Of a DNA stretch of 64,000 nucleotides, positions 41,884 to 52,100 are shown one piece after another. Each line of letters starts with the position of its first letter. Position 1 is the first letter of the stretch. Origin of the DNA: Streptomyces sp. NBC_00878. GTDB taxonomy: Bacteria; Actinomycetota; Actinomycetes; Streptomycetales; Streptomycetaceae. Both the position numbers and the translations under genes were made by a program. The stretch is from contig NZ_JAPEOK010000001.1 in NCBI RefSeq assembly GCF_026341515.1, positions 496,001 through 560,000 of the forward strand. The letters are read 5' to 3'. A model generated the notes under the pieces. That model had not been told where the DNA came from, did no database searches, and saw only the letters and a list, made by a program, of their open reading frames with translations.

Positions 41884-43053
41884 ATGACGAAGCACTGGGC
41901 GGACTTCCAGTACGAGATCTATCTGAACGGCATGACGGGCGCGGTGCCGCGCCTGCCCACCGATCTGACCCGGCTGGAGGAGCTGACCGAGCGGCGGCTC
42001 GGGCCCGGTCCGGTCGGCTATGTGGCGGGCAGCGCGGGCAACGGCAGTACGGCGCGGGCGAACCGGGCCGCGCTCGACCGGCGCCGGATCGTGCCGCGCA
42101 TGCTGCGCGATGTGCACGAACGCGACCTGTCCGTCGAGGTGTTGGGGCGTGCGCTGCCCGCTCCCCTCGCGCTCGCGCCGGTCGGTGTCCTGTCGCTCAT
42201 GCACCCGGACGCCGAGTCGGCCGCCGCCCGGGCCGCCGCGGCGCAGGGCGTGCCGTACATCCTGTCGTCGGCGTCCAGCACGCCGATGGAGCAGGTCGCG
42301 GAGGCGATGGGCGACGGGGAGCGCTGGTTCCAGCTGTACTGGGCCAAGGACCGCGAGGTCACGAAGAGTTTCCTGAACCGGGCGAAGGCGGCCGGATTCA
42401 GCACGCTGTTCGTCACGCTGGACACACCTCTGCTGGCGTGGCGGCCGCGCGATCTGGACCAGGCGTATCTGCCGTTCCTGCACGGCGTCGGCACGGCCAA
42501 CTACTTCTCGGACCCGGCGTTCCAGGCGGGTCTGGCCAAGCCGGTGCACAAGGACCCGAACGCGGCGGTCATGCACTTCGTCGGGATGTTCGCGGATCCC
42601 GGTAAGACCTGGCCCGACCTGGAGTTCCTGCGCGCGAACTGGGACGGTCCCATCGTGCTCAAGGGCATCCTGCATCCGGACGACGCCCGCCGGGCCGTCA
42701 CCGCCGGGATGGACGGGGTGGTCGTCTCCAACCACGGCGGCCGCCAGGTGGCCGGTGCCGTCGGTGCCGCCGACGCGCTGCCCCGGGTGGTCGAGGCGGC
42801 CGGTGACCGGCTGACCGTCCTCTTCGACAGCGGGATCCGCACGGGCGACGACATCTTCAAGGCACTCGCGCTCGGCGCCGAGGCGGTGCTCGTCGGACGT
42901 CCGTACGCGTACGGGCTCGCCCTCGACGGTCAGGCGGGCGTGGAGCACGTCATCCGCTGTCTGCTCGCCGAACTCGACCTCACCCTCGCGCTGTCCGGTC
43001 ATGCGGACCCGACGAGCCTCGGCCCCGACGACCTCGCCGAGGAGACCCCATGA
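41884..43053 (+). CDS. lactate 2-monooxygenase / FMN-dependent alpha-hydroxy-acid oxidase
   Basis: 389 aa from ATG 41884, with AGGCGGGA about 10 nt upstream; length matches lactate 2-monooxygenase. FMN barrel motifs: PLALAPVGVLSLMHPDAE, YILSSASSTPMEQ, WFQLYW, VTLDTP, IVLKGILHPDDARRAV and VVSNHGGRQV (catalytic His and Arg), GIRTGDDIFKALALGA. The enzyme family converts L-lactate to acetate, CO2 and water, or oxidises related hydroxy acids. It is alone; the upstream 186 bp shows no gene, and it faces the lectin-receptor gene 35 bp downstream. Confidence 0.87.
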   Translation: MTKHWADFQYEIYLNGMTGAVPRLPTDLTRLEELTERRLGPGPVGYVAGSAGNGSTARANRAALDRRRIVPRMLRDVHERDLSVEVLGRALPAPLALAPVGVLSLMHPDAESAAARAAAAQGVPYILSSASSTPMEQVAEAMGDGERWFQLYWAKDREVTKSFLNRAKAAGFSTLFVTLDTPLLAWRPRDLDQAYLPFLHGVGTANYFSDPAFQAGLAKPVHKDPNAAVMHFVGMFADPGKTWPDLEFLRANWDGPIVLKGILHPDDARRAVTAGMDGVVVSNHGGRQVAGAVGAADALPRVVEAAGDRLTVLFDSGIRTGDDIFKALALGAEAVLVGRPYAYGLALDGQAGVEHVIRCLLAELDLTLALSGHADPTSLGPDDLAEETP

Positions 43054-43088
43054 CCCGCGAGACCCGCCTGTCGTCTCCTCGGAGCTGA

Positions 43089-44966
43089 TCAGAGACCGAG
43101 GTCCGAGACCGCCTCCGCCAGGATGAGGGGCACTTGCGCGCCGAGCCTCGGGGTGGGGTTGTCGACCGTCGTGACGCGGCGCTCCGCGTACGGTCCGGAC
43201 GCGGTGGCGGTCGGCTCCGGCTCTCCGTCCCGCTCAGCGGCCGTCGGCTCCACCTCGCACGGGGCCTCGGCACAGTCGGAGCCAGAGCCCGAGCCCGAAC
43301 CTGAGCCCGAGTCGGCGAGCGGCGGGTCGGTGACCGGCCGTCCGGACGACGGCGCGCCCGTTCCGGCGATCGACAGCGACTCGGGGCTGGCCGTCGTGGC
43401 GTCGGTCAGCCAGCGTTGTTCGTCCGACCTGTCGCGGATCTTCGCCACGATCTCCGCGTCCCGGTCCTGGGAGGAGGGGGCTACGGCGAGCCCCTCCTGC
43501 CAGCGGGGCAGCAACTCGCCCTGGACGGTGAGGTCGTAGCGCACGTCGTCGCCGCGCTCGTCGGACGCGGCGGCGCAGCGGCCCAGGACGATGACGCCGG
43601 CGTCCACGTGGGAGTCCAGGCACAGTTCCGGTTCGGCGACGCTGCGCAGGAGTCCGTCCTCCTCGTACGACCACTGCTGTGTCCGGGCCGTGGAGCACGT
43701 CTCCAGTCTGGTGCCGACACCGGGCCTGGCCTTGCCGTCCTTGATGTCGAGGCAGAGGTCCGCCGCGAGGTTGCGCAGCCGGGTCTGTCCGGGGGGCGTC
43801 GGCAGGCCCGCCGAGCCGGGCGGGGACGAGGACTTGGCGGGCGGGGTCGGTCCACCGGGCCGCGGGGCGATGCTGCTCGACCCGCCGGCGGAGGCCGAGG
43901 GGTCCGCGTCGCCGTCCTCGGGCGACCACAGACTGGCGACCAGGACGGTCGCGAGGAGCGCGACCGAGACGAGGCCCGCCCCCGTGAGGAGCGCCTTCGA
44001 GTGCCGGGGACCCGGCGAGGAGTGCCGCCCCTGCCGGGACGAGCCGGGTGAGAGCTGGGACAGCAGCCGGGAGCGGGCGCCGCCGCCCGGACGTCTGCCG
44101 CCGTAGCGGCCGGGACGGACACCCGAGTGGCCTCGGCTCGGCCGCGACTCCAGATAGCGGCGGGCGCCCCAGCCGAGCACCGCCTCGGCGAGCAGACCGC
44201 CCACCCCGCCCTCGAAATGACTCAGTTGCTCGGCCGCGTAACGGCAGAAGCGGCACTCCAGCAGATGTTGTTGCACATCGGGGAGCAAGGCACCGCCGCG
44301 CCGAATCGGGACGTCAAGGAGGCGGTTGTAGTAGCGGCAGTCTTTGTTCGGCGCGAGTTCACGATGGGCCCGTACGCAGCCCTGCCTGAATTTGTCCCGG
44401 GCCTGCTCCAGGGCCGCCGACGCGGTGTCGGTATCCACGCCCAACAGACCGGCCGGTACGGATATGGGCTCGGCCTCGACCTCGGTGTGCCACAGCACGC
44501 ACTGGGCAAGTCCCGGGAGGGACTGGAAAGAACGCTCCGCGAGCTTGCGATTTTCCGGCGTCATGGACTTCGTCACGCGCATACCGCGACCCCCGGCGGG
44601 TTTCCGGAGATCCGGCAGCACCTCGGATATCCGGTCCTCCGCCGACCACGCCTTGATGATGTCCCGTACGGCCACCAGGAGCTGGGGGCGCAGAGCGACG
44701 GCGGACCCGGCGCGCCGCAGGCGTTCCAGCACCTGTTGGAACGCGGCCGCGGTGACCATGGAAGCGACGTTCGCCGAGGAAGCGAGGCAGATGACCGCGT
44801 AGTCGTGCGTCGGCTGCCAGTGTCTCGCGAGGAGCAGCGCGACGGAGTGAGTGAGTTCCCCCTCCGGCTGCGCTCTCAGGAGGGCGGCGAGGCTCTCGTC
44901 GGATTCCCCGGGAGCGGGTCCGGAACCGGGCGGATACGGGGGACGAGGCGGACGGGGGGTGTGCAC
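43089..44966 (-). CDS. ECF-sigma-like / zinc-finger / TM / ricin-lectin protein, copy 1
   Basis: 625 aa from GTG 44966, GGAAGGAAA upstream. Residues about 35-205 resemble diverged ECF sigma regions 2 and 4 (RHWQPTHDYAVICLASSANVA; PENRKLAERSFQSLPGLAQ; LLGVDTDTASAALEQARDKF). HxxxCxxC at 234-241 is a zf-HC2-like anti-sigma motif. TM helix about 325-347, Ser/Pro-rich linker, then a ricin-type beta-trefoil (about 395-525: LCLDIKDGKARPGV, QQWSYE, LCLDSHVDAG, QRWL). Acidic Gly-Ser tail. Topology: sigma-like part inside, lectin outside. A paralog lies at 55030. Function unknown; it could be a membrane-held regulator that senses glycans. Confidence 0.75.
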   Translation of the reverse strand: MHTPRPPRPPYPPGSGPAPGESDESLAALLRAQPEGELTHSVALLLARHWQPTHDYAVICLASSANVASMVTAAAFQQVLERLRRAGSAVALRPQLLVAVRDIIKAWSAEDRISEVLPDLRKPAGGRGMRVTKSMTPENRKLAERSFQSLPGLAQCVLWHTEVEAEPISVPAGLLGVDTDTASAALEQARDKFRQGCVRAHRELAPNKDCRYYNRLLDVPIRRGGALLPDVQQHLLECRFCRYAAEQLSHFEGGVGGLLAEAVLGWGARRYLESRPSRGHSGVRPGRYGGRRPGGGARSRLLSQLSPGSSRQGRHSSPGPRHSKALLTGAGLVSVALLATVLVASLWSPEDGDADPSASAGGSSSIAPRPGGPTPPAKSSSPPGSAGLPTPPGQTRLRNLAADLCLDIKDGKARPGVGTRLETCSTARTQQWSYEEDGLLRSVAEPELCLDSHVDAGVIVLGRCAAASDERGDDVRYDLTVQGELLPRWQEGLAVAPSSQDRDAEIVAKIRDRSDEQRWLTDATTASPESLSIAGTGAPSSGRPVTDPPLADSGSGSGSGSGSDCAEAPCEVEPTAAERDGEPEPTATASGPYAERRVTTVDNPTPRLGAQVPLILAEAVSDLGL

Positions 44967-45577
44967 TGAGCGGTTTCCTTCCAAGGCACAAGGTGGCACA
45001 CAGAAGTTCTGACCGCCGAAAAGGAGCTCCTGGTAGGTGCATGCCTTTTGGGCTTGACGCACGGAAAGCGGCCGGGACGTCGACCACTCGACGTCCGTCT
45101 GCCGTGAACCTTTTGGGCCCCACGGCACGAGGAAATCCCGAGCAGCGAATCAGACCTGACCAATGGCCATGTACGAGGAAGTTCACCCTTGCACAAAACT
45201 CTCACACACAACAAGGCACTTGAGACACTTCGGCAACATCCGCACATTGAAGGAAAGTCAGCCCCCTCGTCGGCCAACTCGCCTCGGCCGCGGGGAATTT
45301 AGAAATGGCAATCGTTGCCATGCGCCCCGTGTGAACCGCACGCACGCGCCGGCGCCCCTCGCACGCTCCCCGCGGGCGAAAGCACGTAGTCCACTGGTAC
45401 CGGCCCTCCTCGGAGGCCCCGCGCGGGACGGCGGCTCTCCCACGCGAAGCAGGCCGCCGACCCCGATCCTCCCGCCCTCGGTCGGCGGCCCCGAGGGCGG
45501 GTCGACGCGTCCCGGACGCGCGGATCACGCGGGACGGCACACGGATCCGCCACGGGGCGGCTCAGCTCTCCGGCGGT
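44967..45577. other. 611-bp intergenic region
   Basis: No convincing gene on either strand; open frames here have poor codon usage. The AT-richer part (45170-45260) contains GTTCACCCTTGCACAA at 45181-45196, matched 14/16 by a site upstream of the paralog at 57640-57655, and is likely the promoter for the 43089 gene. Confidence 0.45.
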
Positions 45578-45955
45578 TCAGATCTGCCAGGAACGCAGGC
45601 GGTCGGCCGCCGCGAAGACGTCCACCTTGCCGGAGATCAGGTCGCGGGCGAGGTCCACGAGTGCGCCGTACGGCGGATCGATCCCGACACCGCTCACGAA
45701 CATGTACGAGACCGCCGTCGCGCAGGCGAAACGGGCGTTGGCGGACGGCAGCGGCTTCAGCAGAGCCAGGGTGTGCAGCAGCGCGGCGGCGCGCCAGGCC
45801 GGGTCCGAGTCCACACCGAGCCGCGGCGGATCCACTCGGTGCCGGGCGACGGCGGCCACGAGCACCGAGAAGTCGTTGACGGTCGGCTGGTCGGGCAGCA
45901 CCTCTTCGTGGCGCTGGAGCAGCCAGGGCACGTCGATATGGATGACGGGGGCCAT
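45578..45955 (-). CDS. Fic/Doc-like toxin component, degenerate active site
   Basis: 125 aa. Overall pattern of Streptomyces Fic-type toxins: DVPWLLQRHEEVLPDQPTVNDFSVLVAAVARHR, ALLHTLALLKPLPSANARFACATAVSYMFVSG. The catalytic Fic motif HxFx(D/E)GNxRxxR is reduced to KPLPSANARFA, lacking the His and the Gly-Asn, so AMP transfer is not expected by the usual mechanism. The antitoxin gene ends 3 bp upstream, so the pair is one operon. Other toxin activity or a dead remnant are both possible. Confidence 0.72.
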   Translation of the reverse strand: MAPVIHIDVPWLLQRHEEVLPDQPTVNDFSVLVAAVARHRVDPPRLGVDSDPAWRAAALLHTLALLKPLPSANARFACATAVSYMFVSGVGIDPPYGALVDLARDLISGKVDVFAAADRLRSWQI

Positions 45956-45958
45956 GGG

Positions 45959-46204
45959 TCAGGCGGCCCGCCCCTCGCCCCTGTTGGGCGGTTCGTCGTC
46001 GGGGAAGGCCGCGGCGAACTCGTCCGCGTGCGCGGCGAAGAACCGGCGGAAGACGTCCGCGCCTTCCTGTAGCGCTCGGTGCCGCACGATGTCGGCCGCG
46101 GCCGCCTCACGAACCAGGGCTTTCATCGACGTACCGCGCTCCTTGGCGATCTGCCGCAGATCCTCGAGCTCGCGCTCGCTGAATTCCACGTTGAGAGCAG
46201 GCAT
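45959..46204 (-). CDS. antitoxin with ribbon-helix-helix-like N terminus
   Basis: 81 aa. MPALNVEFSERELEDLRQIAKERGTSMKALVREA is the pattern of an RHH DNA-binding domain; the C-terminal half (ADVFRRFFAAHADEFAAAFPDDEPP) is acidic and fits toxin binding. It precedes the Fic-like gene by 3 bp, so probably antitoxin and autorepressor. ATG 46204; promoter in the 46205-46401 gap. Confidence 0.8.
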   Translation of the reverse strand: MPALNVEFSERELEDLRQIAKERGTSMKALVREAAAADIVRHRALQEGADVFRRFFAAHADEFAAAFPDDEPPNRGEGRAA

Positions 46205-46341
46205 GCCCTCACGGTACCGCGCGGGTACTTACTCGTAAATACAGGCAGGTCAGGAGCCACACACAACGGTACCGACCGAGCGCGGCCCGCAATGCTCCGG
46301 CGCACCCCCTTTGAGACCTGCGTCACATCCCACCCGTCGGC

Positions 46342-46370
46342 TGTCACATTCCGGGCCCCTACGGCCCTCG
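46342..46370 (+). promoter_or_regulatory. candidate ECF41 autoregulated promoter
   Basis: TGTCACA at 46342-46348 equals the -35 consensus recalled for ECF41 sigma factors, about 55 bp before the sigma gene. The -10 side, 16 bp further (CCCTCG), only loosely fits the CGTC consensus. Confidence 0.42.
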
Positions 46371-46401
46371 CATGAGTGAGCGCGCTACGGGAGGCACACG
46401 C

Positions 46402-47361
46402 ATGTCCGAAAGTCCGGCACCGGAGACCGACGAGGCAGTGAACACGGCGACCCGGCTGTTCATGGACCACCGCGAGCTGCTGTTCGCGATCGTCTACAAC
46501 ATGCTCGGCGGCGTCGCGGACACCGAGGACGTACTCCAGGACACCTGGCTGTCCTGGTCCGGCAGCCGTGACAGGTCGCCGGAGCGGGAGATCGACAACC
46601 CGCGCGCGTACCTCGTACGGATCGCGGTGAACCACGCGCTGAGGCGACGGGCCGTGATCAGCCGCCGGCGCGAGACGTACATCGGCCCCTGGCTGCCCGA
46701 ACCGCTCGTGGCCGCGCCCGCCGAGGGGGCGGACGCGGACGCCGCCGACCGCGTGCTGCGCGGCGAGTCCGTGTCGATGGCGATGCTCGTCGTCCTGGAG
46801 TCGCTGTCCCCGCTGGAGCGGGCGGTGTTCGTCCTCCACGAGGTGTTCGGGTACGCCCACACCGAGATCGCCGAGGTCATCGACCGCAGCCCCGCGGCTG
46901 TCCGGCAGCTCGCGCATCGCGCCCGCCGGCACGTGCACGCCCGCCGCCCGCTGTACGAGGCGCATCCGCGGGTGCGGAGGGCGGCGACCGAGCGGTTCGT
47001 CGAGGCCGCGCTCGGCGGGGACATCGGCGCGCTGATGGAGATCCTCGCGCCGGACGTGACGGTGTGGTCCGACGGCGGCGGCAAGCGTCGTCCGGCGGGG
47101 CTGCGCCCGGTGCACGGACGGGACAAGGCCATCCGCCTCCTCACCTCCTACGCCGGACGGGGCGAACCTCAAGGGCTGGACATCCGCTACCGGCGCGTCA
47201 ACGGCGACGACTCCGCGGTGCTCTTCGCGGGCGAGTCGCCGTACGCGGTCGTGGTCATGGACCTCACTCCCGAGGGCGACCGGGTGTCCGGCCTCTACAT
47301 CGTCTCCAACCCCGACAAGCTCGCGCACGTGCACCTGGGAGAGAAGGAGGGGGACGCGTGA
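46402..47361 (+). CDS. ECF41-type RNA polymerase sigma factor (SigJ-like)
   Basis: 319 aa from ATG 46402, with GGGAGG at 8 nt; the frame can extend 10 codons to 46372. Region 2 (LLFAIVYNMLGGVADTEDVLQDTWLSW), region 4 (LSPLERAVFVLHEVFGYAHTEIAEVIDRSPAAVRQLAHRARRHV), the linker motif WLPEPL and a C-terminal SnoaL-like domain (about 190-305) with DGGGK. This extension replaces an anti-sigma and controls activity in ECF41. Usual ECF41 targets are a carboxymuconolactone decarboxylase, oxidoreductase or epimerase gene; here the next gene is instead a cytochrome b overlapping by 4 bp. Confidence 0.92.
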   Translation: MSESPAPETDEAVNTATRLFMDHRELLFAIVYNMLGGVADTEDVLQDTWLSWSGSRDRSPEREIDNPRAYLVRIAVNHALRRRAVISRRRETYIGPWLPEPLVAAPAEGADADAADRVLRGESVSMAMLVVLESLSPLERAVFVLHEVFGYAHTEIAEVIDRSPAAVRQLAHRARRHVHARRPLYEAHPRVRRAATERFVEAALGGDIGALMEILAPDVTVWSDGGGKRRPAGLRPVHGRDKAIRLLTSYAGRGEPQGLDIRYRRVNGDDSAVLFAGESPYAVVVMDLTPEGDRVSGLYIVSNPDKLAHVHLGEKEGDA

Positions 47362-49130
47362 CCACCACCGAACGGCAGGCGGCGAAGGCGTCCTCCGGCC
47401 AGCGTGTCGCCGACTGGTTCGACGGCCGCCTCGGCACCCACAGCCTCGGCAGGAAGTACCTGCGCAAGGTCTTCCCGGACCACTGGTCGTTCCTGCTCGG
47501 GGAGATCTGCCTCTACAGCTTCGTCATCCTGATCCTGACCGGTGTCTATCTGACGCTGTTCTTCCATCCGTCGATGAACGAGGTGACCTATCACGGCAGT
47601 TACGTGCCGCTGAACGGCGTCCGGATGTCGGAGGCGTACGCCTCGACGCTGGACATCAGCTTCGACGTACGGGGCGGTCTGCTGATCCGGCAGATCCACC
47701 ACTGGGCGGCGCTGATCTTCATCGCCGGGATGCTCATGCACATGATGCGGCACTTCTTCACGGGCTCGTTCCGCAAGCCCCGTGAGGTCAACTGGCTGTT
47801 CGGCTGGACGCTGTTGTTCCTCGGACTCTTCGAGGGTCTCTTCGGCTACTCGCTGCCGGACGATCTGTTGTCCGGCACCGGAATGCGGTTCGTGGACGGC
47901 GCGACCCTGTCCGTGCCGATCGTCGGAACGTATCTGTCGTTCTTCCTGTTCGGCGGCGAGTTCCCCGGGCACGACATCATCGCGCGCTTCTACTCGCTGC
48001 ACATTCTGGTGATTCCCGGGATCATGGCAGCCCTGGTGGTCGCGCATCTGATCCTCGTCGTCTACCACAAGCACACCCAGTTCCCCGGGCCGGGAAAGAC
48101 CGAACGGAACGTCGTGGGCGCGCCGTTCATGCCGGTCTACCTGGCGAAGGCGGGCGGTTTCTTCTTCCTGGTGTTCGGAGTGATCGCGTTCATCTCGGCG
48201 ATCGCGTCGATCAACCCGGTCTGGTCGTACGGCCCCTACCGCGCCGACCAGGTGTCCACGGGTGCCCAGCCGGACTGGTATCTGGGCTTCGCGGAGGGCC
48301 TGGTGCGCATCATGCCGGGCTGGGAGATCACCATGGCCGGGCACACGCTGGTCCTCGGCGTACTGATCCCGATCGTCGTCTTCCCGCTCCTCCTGATCTT
48401 CATCGGCGCCTATCCGTTCCTGGAGTCCTGGATCACCGGTGACAAGCGCGAGCACCACCTGCTGGACCGTCCGCGCAACCGGCCGGTCCGTACGGCCATC
48501 GGCACGGCGTGGATCAGCGTCTATCTCATCCTGCTGGCGGGCGGCGGCAACGACATCGTGGCCACCCGCTTCCATCTGTCGATCAACACGGTCACCTGGG
48601 CCATCCGCATCGCGCTTTTCGTCGTCCCGGTGATCGTCTTCGTCGCGACCCGGCGCATCTGCCTCGCGCTCCAACGCCGGGACCGCGAACTGGTGTTGCA
48701 CGGCCGCGAGACCGGCGTGATCAAACGGCTCCCGCACGGCGAGTACGTCGAACTGCACCGCCCCCTCTCCCCCGCCGAACTGCACACCCTCACCCAGCAC
48801 GAGCAGCCCCGGCCGCTCGAACCGGGCCCGGCCGAGGACGCGAACGGCGTGCCGAACCCGAATGGCCGGGGGCCGATCCGGCGCCTGCGGGCCCGCCTCT
48901 CGCGCACGCTGTATGGCGACGATGCCCAGGTGGCGAAGCCGACGGCCGAGGAGTACGAGGAGGCCCACCGGCTCGGCACAGACCTGGTCGGCGAACGGCA
49001 GGTCGAAGAACGGCAGATGGGCGAACTTCGGGCGGGCGAAGGACAGATGAGTGAGCGTCAGGTGAGTGAACGGGTGAGTGAACGGGTGAGTGAGCGTCAG
49101 GTCAGCGAGGCGGGATCTCCAGACGGCTGA
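47358..49130 (+). CDS. cytochrome b of bc complex (QcrB-like), orphan copy
   Basis: 590 aa from GTG 47358, overlapping the sigma stop as GTGA. Eight TM helices; heme ligands in QIHHWAALIFIAGMLMHMMRHFF (TM2) and SLHILVIPGIMAALVVAHLILV (TM4), and PDWYLGF near the Qo site. The main actinobacterial bcc complex is qcrCAB with a c-type diheme subunit; neither QcrA nor QcrC lies here, so this is a second copy. The C-terminal 60 residues are an unusual repeat of ERQVxERQM, VSER units coded by 12-bp tandem repeats. The 3' end overlaps the GH2 gene by 29 bp. Confidence 0.88.
   Translation: MTTTERQAAKASSGQRVADWFDGRLGTHSLGRKYLRKVFPDHWSFLLGEICLYSFVILILTGVYLTLFFHPSMNEVTYHGSYVPLNGVRMSEAYASTLDISFDVRGGLLIRQIHHWAALIFIAGMLMHMMRHFFTGSFRKPREVNWLFGWTLLFLGLFEGLFGYSLPDDLLSGTGMRFVDGATLSVPIVGTYLSFFLFGGEFPGHDIIARFYSLHILVIPGIMAALVVAHLILVVYHKHTQFPGPGKTERNVVGAPFMPVYLAKAGGFFFLVFGVIAFISAIASINPVWSYGPYRADQVSTGAQPDWYLGFAEGLVRIMPGWEITMAGHTLVLGVLIPIVVFPLLLIFIGAYPFLESWITGDKREHHLLDRPRNRPVRTAIGTAWISVYLILLAGGGNDIVATRFHLSINTVTWAIRIALFVVPVIVFVATRRICLALQRRDRELVLHGRETGVIKRLPHGEYVELHRPLSPAELHTLTQHEQPRPLEPGPAEDANGVPNPNGRGPIRRLRARLSRTLYGDDAQVAKPTAEEYEEAHRLGTDLVGERQVEERQMGELRAGEGQMSERQVSERVSERVSERQVSEAGSPDG
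49062..49097. repeat. 12-bp tandem repeats in the cytochrome b 3' end
   Basis: GTGAGTGAACGG at 49062-49073 and 49074-49085, then GTGAGTGAGCGT at 49086-49097. They encode the VSER repeats. Confidence 0.8.
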
Positions 49131-52100
49131 TCCGCAGGGCGCCCCGGACCTCGCCCGGATGGCGGCTCCTCATGGTGATCCGGAGCCCGCTGCCGCGCAC
49201 CGCGTCGAAGGTGATCACCGTCGGTGCGTCGGACGCGGTGGCCCAGTCGACATCGGCCCCCTTCGCCGGCCGGTAGCGGTGACCGTCCCAGAAGGCGACC
49301 TCCACCGCGACGGGCAGGGAGTGCGTGGCGTCGGCCGTGAAGGAGACCTCGACCCGGTCGAAGGTGCGCGTACGGCCCCATGCGACGGACACCCAGTCCT
49401 CCTCGCGGGCTCCGTCGAAGGCGGGCAGCAGGGCCGTGGCCGCCTTGCGGAACGCGTTGGACCAGCCGGTGGCCGGGGCTCCGTCGAGCATCGCGGCGGG
49501 CAGCGTGTCCGGACGGCCCGAGTAACTGGCGTCCGCCAGAGGGTAGTTGGGTGCGCCCGGTCCCGGGTCGGGGGCGAAGTCGGCTGCCGGGGTGCGGACT
49601 TTCGGGCGCGCGGCGGTGGTGCGTACGGTCACGGTCGCCGTCCGCAGTCCCGCCGAGCGGGCCCGGAGCGTGAGCCTGCCGTCCTCGGTGCCGGAGCGGA
49701 CGATCGCCAGGGCCTTGCCGTGGAAGGCCGTGCGGGTGCTCGCCTGGTAGCGCTCGGCGCTCTCCTGGCGCCCGTTGTCGAGGCCGGCCAGCGATCCGCC
49801 GTCGACATCGAAGGCGATGGAGTGGTCGGCACCCGGCACCACCACACCACGGGCGTCGACCACCTCCGCGGTCACGAAGCACAGCGAACGGCCGTCGGCG
49901 ACAAGGGACCTGCGGTCGGGCGTGAGGCGCAGCGCGTGCGGTTGCCCCGCGGTGCGCAGCACATCGGTGGCCACGGTCCTGCCGTCCCGCCGGGCCACCG
50001 CCGTCAGCTCGCCCGGCGCGAACGGCACCTTCCAGGTGAGGTGGAGCTTGCCCGCGCTGCCGTTCGGACTGGTGTAACTCCCGGGCCAGGGACCGCCGGT
50101 GACGGTCTTGTCGTCACCCGTCGCCTCGGTGGTCTCCAGGTACGTACGCCCGTCGGTGGTCTTCTTCTCGTCGAACTTCCTGGTGCCGAGGGACTTTCCG
50201 TCGAGGAAGAGCTCGACCGTGTCCACGTTGGAGTACGCCCAGAGGTCGACCATGTCGCCCGGGTGGTGGTCGGTCCAGTTCTCCGGGAGCAGGTGGACCA
50301 TGGGTTCGTCGGTCCACTGGCTCTTGAAGAGGTGGTACGTGTCCTTCGGGAAGCCGGCCGTGTCCACCGCGCCGAAGAAGGACGCCTTGACCGGGAACAC
50401 GTCGTATGGTGTCGGCTCCCCGATGTAGTCGATCCCCGACCACAGGAACTCGCCCGTGAACCACTTCCGGTCCCGGTCCTTCTTCAGCCCGTACTCGCCG
50501 CTCATCGTCCAGGAGGCGAGGTTGTTGTCGTACGAGGAGGTCGCGCGGCGGCCGGGGGTGTGGTTCTCGCCCGTGTTGAGGCGCTCCGGTTCCTGGTACG
50601 TCCCGCGGGTGGAGGTCTCGGACGAGGACTCCGACTCGAAGAGGAAGAGGCGCGGATAGCGGGCGTGCAGGGCGTCGACCGAGGCGGCGGTGTTGTAGTT
50701 GAGGCCGAGTCCGTCGATCTTGGCGAGCATCAGATCGGCCGGTGAGCCGACAGCGGGCAGGCCGCGGTACTTGTCGGAGCCGATCACGATCGGCCGGGTC
50801 GGATCGAGTCGCCGTACGTCGTCGATGAGCCGGTCGGCGATGGCGAGGCCGGCGGTCGACGTCGAGTCGGGGATCTCATTGCCGATGGACCACATGATGA
50901 CGGCGGGCGAGTTGCGTGCGGCCAGCACCATCTCGCCGATGTCGGCGTCGCTGTGCGCGTCGAAGAACCGCCCGTAGTCGTACGGGTTCTTGCCGCGCCG
51001 CCAGCAGTCGAAGGCCTCCACCATCATCACGATGCCGAGCCGCTCACAGGCCGCGATCACCTCGGGAGCGGGCGGATTGTGCGAGGTGCGCAGGGCGTTG
51101 ACACCCATGCTGCGCATGATTCTCAACTGGCGTTCCACGGCGTCCGCGTTGACGGCCGCACCGAGGGCGCCCAGGTCGTGGTGGAGGTTGACGCCACGGA
51201 GTTTGAGGTAACGGCCGTTCAGGGTCAGGCCGTTGTCTGCGTCGACGGTGAAGTGGCGGATACCGAAGGGGGTTTCGTAGGTGTCGGCCGTGCGGCCGTC
51301 GACCCGGAGTTCCGTCTTCAGGGTGTAGAGCGTGGGCGTGTCGATGTCCCACGTCCGCGGATCCCGGACGGTGAGGTCGTGCGTGGCGGTCGCAGCGCCG
51401 GGTGGCGAAGCCGGGTCCGCGCCGACGGTGACCGTGGACGTCTCGCGGGCCACCGTACGGCCGCGCGGGTCGACGACCGCCGATCTCACCTCGACCCGTC
51501 TCGCCTCGCCCGACGCGTTCACGACGCTGGTCCGCGCCCGTACCAGCGCCCGGTCCGTGCCGATCTCCGGTGTCGTCACCTGGGTGCCCCAGCGCTGGAC
51601 GTGCACCGGGTCGGTGACGACGAGACGGGCCTCGCGGTGGATCCCGCTGCCCGAGTACCAGCGGCTGCTGGGGAGTCGGTTGCGGACCTCGACCGCGACG
51701 ACGTTCGCGGTGGTGCCGTCCGTGTGCAGCAGATCCGTGAGATCGAGGGCGAACCCCGTGTAACCGTACGGGTGTTGGCCGACGAGGCGGCCATTGCAGT
51801 AGACGGACGAGTCCATGTACACGCCGTCGAACTCGACGGAGACCCGCATGTCCGCGTACGCCTTCGGCAGGGTGAAGGCGATGCGGTACCAGCCGAGGCC
51901 GCCGGGGAAGAATCCGGTGCCGCTGGTCGTACCGTGCTCCGTGGTGGGGCTGAGCTCGATGCTCCAGTCGTGCGGGACAGTGATCCGGCGCCATGCCGAG
52001 TCGTCGTAGCCGGGCTCCGCGGCCCGGGCGTACACGCCGGTGGGGTCGGCGAGGCCCGCCGGGTCGACGAGCGCGAAGCGCCAGCCGTCGCGGAGCGGAA

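Noticed and set aside
45163..45879. 238-aa plus-strand frame across the gap and the Fic-like gene
   Set aside because: Pro/Arg-rich low-complexity translation overlapping a supported gene on the other strand.
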